Assembly: GCF_040365005.1 (NCBI RefSeq)
Contig: NZ_BAABWV010000011.1
Location: 110,594 to 174,593, forward strand
DNA: 64,000 nt
Direction: 5' to 3'
From: Antarcticimicrobium sp040365005
GTDB taxonomy: Bacteria; Pseudomonadota; Alphaproteobacteria; Rhodobacterales; Rhodobacteraceae
Below the pieces are notes generated by a model. That model was not told the origin of the DNA. It saw only the letters and a list, made by a program, of their open reading frames with translations, and made no database searches. Both the position numbers and the translations under genes were made by a program. Each line of letters opens with the position of its first letter. Positions within the stretch are counted from its first letter, which is position 1. This document shows, piece by piece, positions 53,515 through 61,474 of the stretch.

Positions 53515-54187
53515 ACCGCGCCGCCCCGGTGCCCGGATCGTCGGGATCGGGATCGCGGCGATCGTGGCGATCCTTGGCGTTGCCGGTGCCGTACTGCTTT
53601 TGACGTTGCCCGACGCCAATGCCTTCAACGCGCGGGTGGAGCGGCTGTTCGTCGAGAGCGACCTGACCAGCGGCACCGAGATCAAGCTGCTGGAGATCCT
53701 GGCGCAATCGGGCACCGCCTTTGCCGACACGCTGGCCAGCTACCGCATGGTGATCTTCGTGCTGCTGGTCTTTGCCACCGCGATGATGGTGGCGGCGCTG
53801 GTGTTCCTGGTGCTGCTGGCCGGGCTGAACCGCCGCATGGCCCAGATCGAACGCGCCGGCATCCAGGTCAATTCGCTGCTGATCAGCCGCGAGGAAAACA
53901 CCGTCTATCTCAACAACATGGACTTCAAGCTGACGGCGGCGGCGATGGAGACGCTCTCGGTTCTGGCCGAGGCGCGGCTGGATGACGAGGTGCTCTCGGG
54001 CGTCGAGATCGAGGCGATGATCTCGGGGCGCGAGGCCACCGATTGCGAAGAGGCCGCCGGGGCAACGCGGATCAAGCGGCTGCGCGACACGCTGGGCAAC
54101 CAGATGGTCAGTGAGCTTCTGGTCAAGAACATCGCGCGGCGCGGCTACATGCTGGCGATCGAGAAGGACGTGATCCGGATGGTGTGA
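53486..54187 (+). CDS. Two-helix membrane protein with C-terminal winged-helix-like domain
   Basis: 233 residues. Hydrophobic helices at about 19-40 and 86-113 bracket a ~45-residue loop that is probably periplasmic. The C-terminal ~100 residues are soluble: NTVYLNNMDFKLTAAAMETLSVLAEA, then ATRIKRLRDTLGNQMVSELLVKNIARRGYMLAI. This ending recalls the recognition helix and wing of OmpR/ToxR-type DNA-binding domains (RLR..L....I...RGRGY.L). If so, it is a membrane-tethered regulator with inverted order compared with ToxR/CadC. Start ATG 53486 has GGAGGAGGG upstream. Family not recognised; the fold call is tentative. Confidence 0.7.
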   Translation: MPDTSISGSEPRRPGARIVGIGIAAIVAILGVAGAVLLLTLPDANAFNARVERLFVESDLTSGTEIKLLEILAQSGTAFADTLASYRMVIFVLLVFATAMMVAALVFLVLLAGLNRRMAQIERAGIQVNSLLISREENTVYLNNMDFKLTAAAMETLSVLAEARLDDEVLSGVEIEAMISGREATDCEEAAGATRIKRLRDTLGNQMVSELLVKNIARRGYMLAIEKDVIRMV

Positions 54188-54315
54188 GCGGCGCACCGGA
54201 TGCCCGGGGGCCGGATTCAACAGCAAACGGGAGGAGCCGACGCGGCAGGGGTCGCGGTGGGGTTGACTTCCCCCGCCGTGGCCGCCCTTCTTTCGCGCAA
54301 CAGACAGGAGGCCCG

Positions 54316-55557
54316 ATGCACACCCCATTCGACCAGGAACTGGAAGCGCGCCTGACCCGCTATGCCGCCATCGACAGCCAGAGCGACGAGGAGTCGCCGG
54401 GCTCGCCCAGCACCGAGATCCAGTTCGACATGCTGCGGCTGCTGGAGACCGAGTTGCAGGAAATCGGCGCGCAGGACGTGACGCTCACCGACTATGGCAC
54501 CGTTCTGGCAACGATCCCCGGCACCGTCCCCGGCCCCACCGTCGGGCTGCTGGCGCATGTGGACACCGCACCGCAGTTCAACGCCAGCGGCGTGAAACCG
54601 CGGGTGATCAAGGGTTACAACGGGGGCGAGATCACCTATCCCGACGATCCCGCGCTGGTACTCTCGCCCGAGGCCTCGCCCTATCTGGCCGACAAGATCG
54701 GCCATGACATCGTCACCGCCTCGGGCCTGACGCTGCTGGGGGCGGATGACAAGGCCGGGGTTGCGATCATCATGACCGCCGCGCGGCACCTGCTGGAGAA
54801 CCGCCAGATCGAACACGGGCCGATCCGCATCGCCTTTACCCCGGACGAGGAGATCGGGCGCGGCGTGGATGAGCGGCTCCCCAAGGATCTGGGCGCCGAT
54901 TTCGCCTATACCTTCGACGGTGGCAGGGTCGGCGAGATCGAGTACGAGACCTTTTCCGCCGATGCCGCCGAGGTGTCCATCACCGGGGTGTCGATCCATC
55001 CCGGTTTCGCCAAGGGCAAGATGGTCAACGCCATCCACCTTGCCGCCAGGATCATCGACTGCCTGCCGCAGGCCACCATGACGCCCGAGGTAACCGAGGC
55101 GCGCGAGGGGTTCTGGCACGCCACCGAGATGACCGGCGGTTCATCGCAGATGAAGATCAAGCTCATCCTGCGCGATTTCGAGATGGAGGGGCTGGAACAG
55201 AAGGGCGAGATGCTGCGCGCGGTCTGCGCGGCGGTGCAGGCGACCGAGCCGCGCGCGACCATCGCCTGTGACATCCGCCCGCAATACCGCAACATGCGTT
55301 ATTGGCTGGAACAGGACATGACGCCGGTGAAACTGGCACAGGATGCCTGCCGCGACCTCGGGCTCGACCCGGTGTCGGTCCCGATCCGGGGCGGCACCGA
55401 CGGGTCGCGCCTGACCGAGATGGGGGTGCCCTGCCCCAACCTCTTTACCGGCATGCAGAACATCCACGGCCCGCTGGAATGGATCTCGGTGCAGGATATG
55501 GGCGCTGCCACCAACCTGTGCCTGAAGCTGGTGGAACGGGCGGCAGCGGACGACTGA
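54316..55557 (+). CDS. pepT: Peptidase T (tripeptidase)
   Basis: 413 residues, M20B metallopeptidase. Zinc ligands lie in LLAHVDTAP and LLGADDKAG, the catalytic Glu in FTPDEEIGRG, then the dimerisation segment SIHPGFAKGKMVNAI and terminal HGPLEW. It releases N-terminal residues from tripeptides in the cytosol. Start ATG 54316 behind ACAGGAGG. It is the last ordinary gene before the acquired region to the right. Confidence 0.95.
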   Translation: MHTPFDQELEARLTRYAAIDSQSDEESPGSPSTEIQFDMLRLLETELQEIGAQDVTLTDYGTVLATIPGTVPGPTVGLLAHVDTAPQFNASGVKPRVIKGYNGGEITYPDDPALVLSPEASPYLADKIGHDIVTASGLTLLGADDKAGVAIIMTAARHLLENRQIEHGPIRIAFTPDEEIGRGVDERLPKDLGADFAYTFDGGRVGEIEYETFSADAAEVSITGVSIHPGFAKGKMVNAIHLAARIIDCLPQATMTPEVTEAREGFWHATEMTGGSSQMKIKLILRDFEMEGLEQKGEMLRAVCAAVQATEPRATIACDIRPQYRNMRYWLEQDMTPVKLAQDACRDLGLDPVSVPIRGGTDGSRLTEMGVPCPNLFTGMQNIHGPLEWISVQDMGAATNLCLKLVERAAADD

Positions 55558-55606
55558 CCCAAGGCGACCCCCTTTGTGTTGGCTGCGCCATCGGCGGCGC
55601 AGCCCT

Positions 55607-55861
55607 TCAACCGCGGTCGCGTTCCTTGTCGAAATGAATGACCGCGCGCAGACTTTTCCCCGCGTGCATCAGGTCAAACGCCGTGTTGATGTCATCGAGC
55701 CCCATGGCGTGATTGATGAGATCATTCAGCTTGAATTCGCCCCGCATACAGGTGTTTAGGCCCGGCAATTTGTCGATCGCACGGGTCAGAATCCGATCAC
55801 GAAAATCCGCGCGAAGCGCGGGTTCATAGGCGTCATGGGTTGGTAGAACACCCTTTTGCAT
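55607..55861 (-). pseudogene. Remnant of class III alcohol dehydrogenase (glutathione-dependent formaldehyde dehydrogenase), C-terminus only
   Basis: The 84-codon frame ends with ~45 residues that match the extreme C-terminus of AdhC-type enzymes: GEFKLNDLINHAM, then DDINTAFDLMHAGKSLRAVIHF. The catalytic and coenzyme domains (over 300 residues) are absent, and the N-terminal half of the frame has no ADH character beyond a possible DKLPG match. It is therefore a decayed fragment, probably left when DNA to its right was acquired or rearranged. An ATG and GGAGGA do precede it, so a short product is possible. Confidence 0.75.
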
Positions 55862-56383
55862 GTGTGTCCTCCTTCAGAGTTGCCGCAGACACAGCATCAT
55901 GGTGAGAGATTGCGCGTCGGATGGCGCAGGCCAGGTTCGCCCAAACTGAAACCGAGGGGCATTCTGAGCCCAGTTTCGGGCAGGCGCCGCGTCGATGGGG
56001 TTCGGTCGCGTCACACAGCCCCGTACGGAAAATGAAAAATTCATACTGATCAGGGCAGCGTCACTGGTTCATGACGGGATGGTGGTGGCCGAGATGATCC
56101 ACGCGCCCTTCTCTCTCCCGCGCAGTTTTCAACTCCGTAGGGTCGCTTCGATATCCCGCGCGCTGAGAGCGGGGTAAGAACTTTGGCCGTCGTGCTATAC
56201 GTCAATTGGTTGTGCGGCCAAACGAACCACAGCTCTCTGCACCCCATTTCGCACCCTGGGCCGATCCCTTCATCAAGGGTGCCCAGCCTTTGGGCCTGCC
56301 TTGCACGATCGAGCGCGGAGGCGAATTTTCCTCCGAAACCGGCCTACAACGACTGGTGCGCCCAACATCCTAATGCTATCATT
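55862..56383. other. 522-bp gene-poor boundary upstream of the arabinose operon
   Basis: No convincing gene. Short frames on both strands (60-65 codons around 55995-56247) lack ribosome-binding sites and recognisable folds. Composition drops toward the right, with AT-rich DNA just before the HAD-UbiA gene, so the operon promoter should lie in the last ~200 bp, although no clear -35/-10 stands out. It may be decayed DNA at an insertion junction, next to the adhC remnant. Confidence 0.5.
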
Positions 56384-57865
56384 ATGAGACTTTTTAAGGA
56401 TGCGCGCTATATTTCAACGAGGAGTGGAATAATCTTGTTTACCGAAGCCGGTGAAATCCTCGTTGTCGACCTGGACGGGACGCTGCTGCGCAGCGACATG
56501 CTCTTCGAGAGCTTCTGGTCGGCCTTCGGGCGGGACTGGCGCGTTCCTTTCCTTTCGTTGGCTGCGCTGACTGGTGGTCGGGCATCGCTCAAACGCCATC
56601 TGGCCGCGACCTCAGCCGTCGAGGCCGCCACTCTCCCCTACGATCCCAAGGTGATCGCGTTCGTGCAAGAGTGGCGCGCGTCTGGTGGAAGAACGGCGCT
56701 CGTAACCGCCAGCGATCGCGATTTCGCCGAAGCGATCTCTGCTCATCTGGGCATTTTCGACGAGGTGCACGGATCGGACGGCAAGCAGAACCTCAAGGGC
56801 GATCGCAAAGGGCAGTTCCTGGAGGAGAGGTTCGGGGCGAAGCGCTTCGCCTACATGGGCGATGCGAAGGCTGATCTGCCGGTCTGGAAACGCGCCGCCA
56901 AAGCGATCACCGTGAATAGCCCGGCCGCACTTCGGCAGGAAGCTGAGCGCGTCTGTGAAAGCGTCGAGCATCTCGTCACCGATGCCAGATCGGTCAAGCC
57001 CTACATCAAGGCGCTGCGTCCGCATCAGTGGCTGAAAAACGTTCTCGTCTTCTTGCCCATGTTGGTGGCGCATCAGCTGGACAGTCGGACTTTCCTCATG
57101 TCGTTGCTCGCCTTCGTCTGCTTCAGCCTAGTGGCGTCGAGCGTCTATGTGTTGAACGACCTTCTCGATCTCGCGGCGGACCGCGCCCACCCGCGCAAGA
57201 AAAACCGTCCATTTGCTTCTGGCAGCATCCCGATTGCCCACGGTACATGGATGGCCGCCGGCCTGCTTGTTCTGGGCAGTCTGCTTGCAATCGGCATTAG
57301 CCCATCATTCCTGCTGGCGATGAGCACCTACTACCTGCTGACCACCGCTTATTCCCTGCATCTCAAACGCCGGATCGTCATCGACATCTGCGTGCTGGCC
57401 GACCTCTACACGGCCCGGATCGTTGCGGGCGGTGTCGCCACAGGCATTCCGTTGTCGGTCTGGCTGCTCGCGTTCTCGGTGTTTTTCTTCTTGTCGTTGG
57501 CCGCGGTCAAGCGTCAGGCCGAGCTTATCGACAGCGCTGATCGCGGCAGCCTCAAGGCCAGCGGACGCGGCTACCACGTGGAGGACCTCCCGATTATCGC
57601 AATGATCGCGGTCGGCGCCGGGTATGTTTCCGTGCTGGTGATGACCCTCTACGTCAATTCTCCTGCCGTCATGCAGCTCTACGCGCATCCGAAAGCCATG
57701 TGGGGCGTCTGCGGCGTGCTGCTTTATTGGATCACCCGCACCGTCATGGTCGCGCATCGCGGGCATATGCATGACGATCCGGTCGTTTATGCGGCCAAGG
57801 ACCGGATCAGCCAGATGTGCCTGCTGATCATACTGGTCTTTGTTGTCGGTGGGGCAATGGCATGA
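56384..57865 (+). CDS. HAD phosphatase-UbiA prenyltransferase fusion (polyprenyl-phosphate phosphoribosyltransferase plus phosphatase)
   Basis: 493 residues. Residues ~25-195 form a HAD hydrolase: DLDGT at 29-33 (nucleophile D29, acid D31), Thr/Ser in LVTASDRDF and metal site YMGDAKADLPVW. Residues ~205-493 form a UbiA-type enzyme with about eight helices. NDLLD (258-262) followed by AADRAHPRKKNRP is the decaprenyl-phosphate phosphoribosyltransferase signature (mycobacterial Rv3806c), with a second motif around YSLHLKRRIVIDI. It should make polyprenyl-phosphoryl-5-phosphoribose from PRPP, and the HAD part would remove the 5'-phosphate. An alternative TTG start at 56435 has GAGGAG 10 nt upstream. 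First gene of the operon; 4-bp overlap with gtrA. Confidence 0.85.
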   Translation: MRLFKDARYISTRSGIILFTEAGEILVVDLDGTLLRSDMLFESFWSAFGRDWRVPFLSLAALTGGRASLKRHLAATSAVEAATLPYDPKVIAFVQEWRASGGRTALVTASDRDFAEAISAHLGIFDEVHGSDGKQNLKGDRKGQFLEERFGAKRFAYMGDAKADLPVWKRAAKAITVNSPAALRQEAERVCESVEHLVTDARSVKPYIKALRPHQWLKNVLVFLPMLVAHQLDSRTFLMSLLAFVCFSLVASSVYVLNDLLDLAADRAHPRKKNRPFASGSIPIAHGTWMAAGLLVLGSLLAIGISPSFLLAMSTYYLLTTAYSLHLKRRIVIDICVLADLYTARIVAGGVATGIPLSVWLLAFSVFFFLSLAAVKRQAELIDSADRGSLKASGRGYHVEDLPIIAMIAVGAGYVSVLVMTLYVNSPAVMQLYAHPKAMWGVCGVLLYWITRTVMVAHRGHMHDDPVVYAAKDRISQMCLLIILVFVVGGAMA

Positions 57866-58284
57866 CGCTCCAGACCCTGATCTTGCGCTACGCCGCTTTC
57901 GCCGTGATCGCGACAATTGCGAACCTTGCAATGCAGCGGGCCGTTTTCCAGTTCGGAGACACGGGCCCATACTTCGCCGCCGCGGTGGGCGCGGGGACCC
58001 TTCTTGGCCTCGGCATCAAGTACGTGCTCGACAAGCGCTGGATCTTCCATGATCTCGAAACTGGCATGAAGAACCACGGCCGGAAGTTCTGGCGATATAC
58101 AGTCATGGGGCTGATCACGACGGCGATCTTCTGGGGTACCGAGACAACCTTCTGGCTGATCTGGAAGGACGACATGATGCGCGAGTTGAGCGCGATCCTG
58201 GGACTCTCCATCGGCTATGTCGTGAAGTACAACCTCGACCGCCGCTTCGTGTTCACCGGCCGACAATGGGCCGCGTCCACATGA
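57862..58284 (+). CDS. GtrA family membrane protein
   Basis: 140 residues with four hydrophobic helices (first LILRYAAFAVIATIANLAMQ). GtrA motifs are present: LGLGIKYVLDKRWIF and SIGYVVKYNLDRRFVF, each ending in a K/R-[FW] pattern. GtrA proteins assist or flip polyprenyl-linked sugars. The mycobacterial counterpart Rv3789 lies beside dprE1 and acts in arabinan synthesis. ATGA overlaps at both ends bind it tightly into this operon, so it is a good candidate to present polyprenyl-P-arabinose at the periplasmic face. Confidence 0.9.
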   Translation: MTLQTLILRYAAFAVIATIANLAMQRAVFQFGDTGPYFAAAVGAGTLLGLGIKYVLDKRWIFHDLETGMKNHGRKFWRYTVMGLITTAIFWGTETTFWLIWKDDMMRELSAILGLSIGYVVKYNLDRRFVFTGRQWAAST

Positions 58285-59606
58285 AGCTGTCTGGATGGGG
58301 GCGATATCCGGTGCTGGAAGCACGGACGCATCAGCCGCGCAGCGTTGAGGCGCTACGGCAGTTGGTCCTGTCCGAGCCGAGCCTCATAGCCCGTGGCAAT
58401 GGCCGCGCCTATGGTGACAGCGCCATCAACACGTCCGCGACCATCGAGACCCGACACCTCAACCGGATGATCGCGTTCGATCCAGGCTCCGGTCAGCTGG
58501 TCGCTGAAGCCGGCGTGCTGCTGGGCGACATCATCGCCGCCTTCCTGCCGCGCGGCTGGTTCCCCCTGGTCACGCCAGGGACAAAGTTCGTCACGCTTGG
58601 CGGTGCCATTGCGGCGGATGTCCACGGCAAGAACCACCACAAGGACGGCAGTTTCCGAGCCTGCGTCGACTGGATCGATGTCATGGGGCCAGAGGGTGAA
58701 ATCCGCCGTTGCTCTCCACGGGAGGATGCGTCCCTTTTTGACCACACCCTGGGCGGCATGGGGCTGACGGGTATCATCCTGCGCGCGGCCATCCGTCTGC
58801 GATCGGTCGAAACGGCCTGGATCCGCCAGACGACCGTCGCAGCACCCAATCTCGAGGCCGCGATGGCCACCTTTGAGACGTCTCAGGACGCGACCTATTC
58901 GGTGGCCTGGATCGATTGCCTCGGCAGAGGTGATAATCTCGGTCGCTCACTGGTGATGCTCGGAGAGCATGCGATGCGAAGCGATCTGTCGCCGGACAAG
59001 GTTCAGGCCCCTTTCCGGATCAGGCCCAAGCGAAAGCTTTCGGTCTCGATCGACGCCCCGGCCTTCGCGCTGAACCGCCTGACTGTCCGTGCCTTCAACG
59101 CCCTCTACTACCAGGCCGGCGCGCGCAAGACCACCGATGACCTCGTGGATTGGGAGAGCTACTTCTATCCGCTCGACGCGATCCTGGGTTGGAACCGGAT
59201 CTATGGACGCAAGGGTTTTACCCAGTTCCAGTGCGTTCTACCCCTGGACCGATCCGAGGCCGGGTTGACGGCGCTCCTGGCCGAGACCGCGAAGGCCGGG
59301 TCCGGATCCTTCCTCGCGGTTCTGAAACGCTTCGGCAAGCAGGACAGCGCCTTCTCCTTTCCGACGCAAGGCTACACGTTGGCGCTGGATTTCCCGGTCA
59401 CGAAGAAGACGCTCGCGCTGCTGGATCGGCTGGACCGGATCACCATCGACCACGGCGGGCGTTTCTACCTCGCGAAAGACAGCCGGATGAGCGCCGCGAC
59501 GCTGCGCTCCTCGGACCCACGCAGCACTGATTTCCACGCCCACCGCGACAGCCATGGGTACGCCGGCCGGTTCAGGTCGGCCCAATCCGAAAGACTGGCC
59601 CTATGA
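58281..59606 (+). CDS. dprE1: DprE1-like decaprenylphosphoryl-ribose 2'-oxidase (FAD)
   Basis: 441 residues, vanillyl-alcohol-oxidase fold. FAD segment SLIARGNGRAYGDSAIN (~residues 36-52); GAIAADVHGKNHH with H115 equivalent to the FAD-linked His132 of M. tuberculosis DprE1; K399 in AKDSR equivalent to K418. The residue aligned with Cys387, target of benzothiazinones, is Ala368 (TLALDFP). It oxidises the ribose 2'-OH of the lipid-linked ribofuranose. Part of the coupled HAD-UbiA/GtrA/DprE1/DprE2 operon; the last ~22 codons belong to an 800-bp duplicated segment. Alignment is from memory, so exact equivalences should be checked. Confidence 0.88.
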   Translation: MKLSGWGRYPVLEARTHQPRSVEALRQLVLSEPSLIARGNGRAYGDSAINTSATIETRHLNRMIAFDPGSGQLVAEAGVLLGDIIAAFLPRGWFPLVTPGTKFVTLGGAIAADVHGKNHHKDGSFRACVDWIDVMGPEGEIRRCSPREDASLFDHTLGGMGLTGIILRAAIRLRSVETAWIRQTTVAAPNLEAAMATFETSQDATYSVAWIDCLGRGDNLGRSLVMLGEHAMRSDLSPDKVQAPFRIRPKRKLSVSIDAPAFALNRLTVRAFNALYYQAGARKTTDDLVDWESYFYPLDAILGWNRIYGRKGFTQFQCVLPLDRSEAGLTALLAETAKAGSGSFLAVLKRFGKQDSAFSFPTQGYTLALDFPVTKKTLALLDRLDRITIDHGGRFYLAKDSRMSAATLRSSDPRSTDFHAHRDSHGYAGRFRSAQSERLAL

Positions 59607-60338
59607 CAAAGCCCCCCGTCCTCATCCTCGGCGCCCGATCCGACATCGGCAAGGCTGTCGCGCACCGGTTTGCCTCGCTTGGCCATCCGATCCAGCTGGC
59701 CGCCCGCAACGCGGCCGATCTTGAGGCAGACAAGATCGACATGGAACTGCGCCATGCGGTGTCAGTCACCCTGCACGACTTCGATGCGCTGGCGACCAAA
59801 GACCACGAAGCCTTCGTCGCAGCCCTTCCGCAGCTGCCCCAAGTCGCGGTCTGCGCGGTTGGCCTGATGGGCCAGCAAGCGGAAAACGAGCGGGACATCC
59901 AGGCCGCTTGCCGCGTGATGCGCAGCAATTTCGAGGGGCCGGCCAGCATCCTGGCGGTACTGGCCAACAGCTTCGAGGCGCAGGGTAGCGGCACCCTCGT
60001 CGGCATCAGTTCGGTCGCAGGCGAGCGCGGCCGCGCGACCAACTACGTTTATGGCGCGGCAAAGGCAGGCTTCACGGCCTTCCTGTCAGGCCTGCGCAAC
60101 CGCCTCTCCAAGCGCGGGGTCCATGTCGTGACGGTCCTTCCGGGTTTCGTCGCGACGCAAATGACCGAAGGCATGGACCTGCCCGCGAAACTGACCGCGG
60201 AGCCCGGCGAGGTCGCCGATGCCATCGTGCGCGCCGTCGAACGCAAGACGGACGTGATCTACGTGCGACCGGTCTGGCGGGTCATCATGATGGTCATTCG
60301 GTGCATTCCGGAACGGATGTTCAAGGGGATGAAGATAT
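59539..60338 (+). repeat. Direct repeat copy A (800 bp: dprE1 3' end plus dprE2)
   Basis: The segment from CCCACCGCGACAG at 59539 to GATGAAGATAT at 60338 recurs at 61475-62082 with about 97% identity by eye (scattered, often synonymous changes) apart from a 192-bp deletion. Copies are in the same orientation and about 1.94 kb apart, flanking one low-GC membrane-protein gene, so homologous recombination between them could excise it. Confidence 0.95.
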
Positions 60339-60340
60339 AA
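59603..60340 (+). CDS. dprE2: DprE2-like decaprenylphosphoryl-2-keto-ribose reductase (SDR), full-length copy
   Basis: 245-residue SDR. Cofactor motif GARSDIGKAVAHRFAS (residues ~8-23; TGxxxGIG replaced by GARSDIG as in DprE2-like proteins), Ser in GISSVAG and catalytic Y150/K154 in YGAAKAG. It would reduce the 2-keto intermediate to give the arabino epimer. ATGA overlap with dprE1; its stop TAA shares one base with the ATG of the next gene. A second, internally deleted copy lies 1.2 kb downstream. Confidence 0.85.
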   Translation: MTKPPVLILGARSDIGKAVAHRFASLGHPIQLAARNAADLEADKIDMELRHAVSVTLHDFDALATKDHEAFVAALPQLPQVAVCAVGLMGQQAENERDIQAACRVMRSNFEGPASILAVLANSFEAQGSGTLVGISSVAGERGRATNYVYGAAKAGFTAFLSGLRNRLSKRGVHVVTVLPGFVATQMTEGMDLPAKLTAEPGEVADAIVRAVERKTDVIYVRPVWRVIMMVIRCIPERMFKGMKI

Positions 60341-61467
60341 TGAGTGACCAAAGGGGATTTGTTCTAGTATCCGGAATCTTTCTGGCGGCATCTTTGGCCG
60401 CTTTCGTCGTATTGAACAGGTGGCTGGTCACGGATATTGGCCTTTTGTCTTACGGAAGAGTTTGGCAGTTTTATATTTCATACTCGGATTTCGGATTTGT
60501 TCGCCGCGCCCTTTTGGGAACGATCGTCACTGAAAGTGGTTTGAACTCCTTGTTCGAGAACGAATATTTCTTCGCCCTTGCCGTTCACCATATCGCGATT
60601 GCAGTTCTTAGCAGCACCGTTGCGTATTACTGTATTTCGAGAAAGATTTTTGATCCTCCTTTTTTAACATCGATCGCCTTCTCGCCAGCTTTGATTATAC
60701 ACTCTGGCTACAGCACCGGTTCACTTGACGTGTTTGTTGTCATTCTTTCCGCACTTAATATTCTTCTTGTCAGGAATTCAGTAACTTTCTCTATTGTTAT
60801 AATCTTCGGGATACTGACGCACGAACTTTTCATATTTTCAGTTCCCGCTCAAGTCCTTGCCAAATTAATGCGCAATGGTAATGCTTGGGACTCTCATTCG
60901 GTCAAATCCCTTGTTTTTCCTGCCTTTGCTTTCACTGTTGCGGTCATCGCAATGACACTCTTTGGTACAGTCGATATGTCGAAGGAAGCTGTAGAGCAGG
61001 TCATGCGACAAAAGATTCCGATCGCTGAAGGTCAGCATGGCCTCTGGAGTGGGTACTTTGAGATTGCCTCCGCGACTGACCAGAATTCAGTGGGCGATAT
61101 TCAGAATCTAGCAACAGAGGTTCAGACAGGGTTCGTTTGGTTAGTAGTTCCACTCACTTATGTCGTTCTCCTTATCGCAAGGCTATGGACCTACTCGGAA
61201 GGGCGAATGGAATTTGCAGCTATTCTCATGGCAGTTCTCGCGCCTCTTCTTGCGGCACTAGTCGCTACAGACTATTATCGCTGGATTGCATTGAGTGCAG
61301 ATATGGGGATTCTTATTTCTTTGATCTATGTCACGCAAACAGGTCGGTCAGGTTCGCGTTGGAATACCCCCTTGCTCGTGTTTTGCCTTCTCGCCCCTTT
61401 TGGAAGCGCTGCAATTGAGAGACCATTCCCAATGCATCAGTTTATTTTCGAGAAGCTTATGAATTAA
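60340..61467 (+). CDS. Polytopic membrane protein, possible glycosyltransferase or carrier (AT-rich)
   Basis: 375 residues with about ten hydrophobic helices. I do not recognise a named family. A charged early loop YSDFGFVRRALLGTI and a later ILTHELFIFSVP lie at membrane boundaries, a pattern I associate with uncharacterised GT-C-like or polymer-modifying membrane proteins. GC is about 45% against ~62% in dprE1/dprE2, and codon use differs sharply, pointing to a different origin. Its ATG overlaps the dprE2 stop. It may use polyprenyl-P-arabinofuranose as donor; that is inference from position. Confidence 0.75.
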   Translation: MSDQRGFVLVSGIFLAASLAAFVVLNRWLVTDIGLLSYGRVWQFYISYSDFGFVRRALLGTIVTESGLNSLFENEYFFALAVHHIAIAVLSSTVAYYCISRKIFDPPFLTSIAFSPALIIHSGYSTGSLDVFVVILSALNILLVRNSVTFSIVIIFGILTHELFIFSVPAQVLAKLMRNGNAWDSHSVKSLVFPAFAFTVAVIAMTLFGTVDMSKEAVEQVMRQKIPIAEGQHGLWSGYFEIASATDQNSVGDIQNLATEVQTGFVWLVVPLTYVVLLIARLWTYSEGRMEFAAILMAVLAPLLAALVATDYYRWIALSADMGILISLIYVTQTGRSGSRWNTPLLVFCLLAPFGSAAIERPFPMHQFIFEKLMN

Positions 61468-61474
61468 CGTAATC

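Noticed and set aside
55995..56247. Short overlapping frames on both strands before the arabinose operon
   Set aside because: No recognisable protein, poor starts and stop-rich surroundings; more like decayed DNA.
56183..56383. Extension of the HAD-UbiA frame upstream of 56384
   Set aside because: The extra 67 residues have no HAD character and start without a ribosome-binding site; HAD motif I should lie close to the N-terminus.
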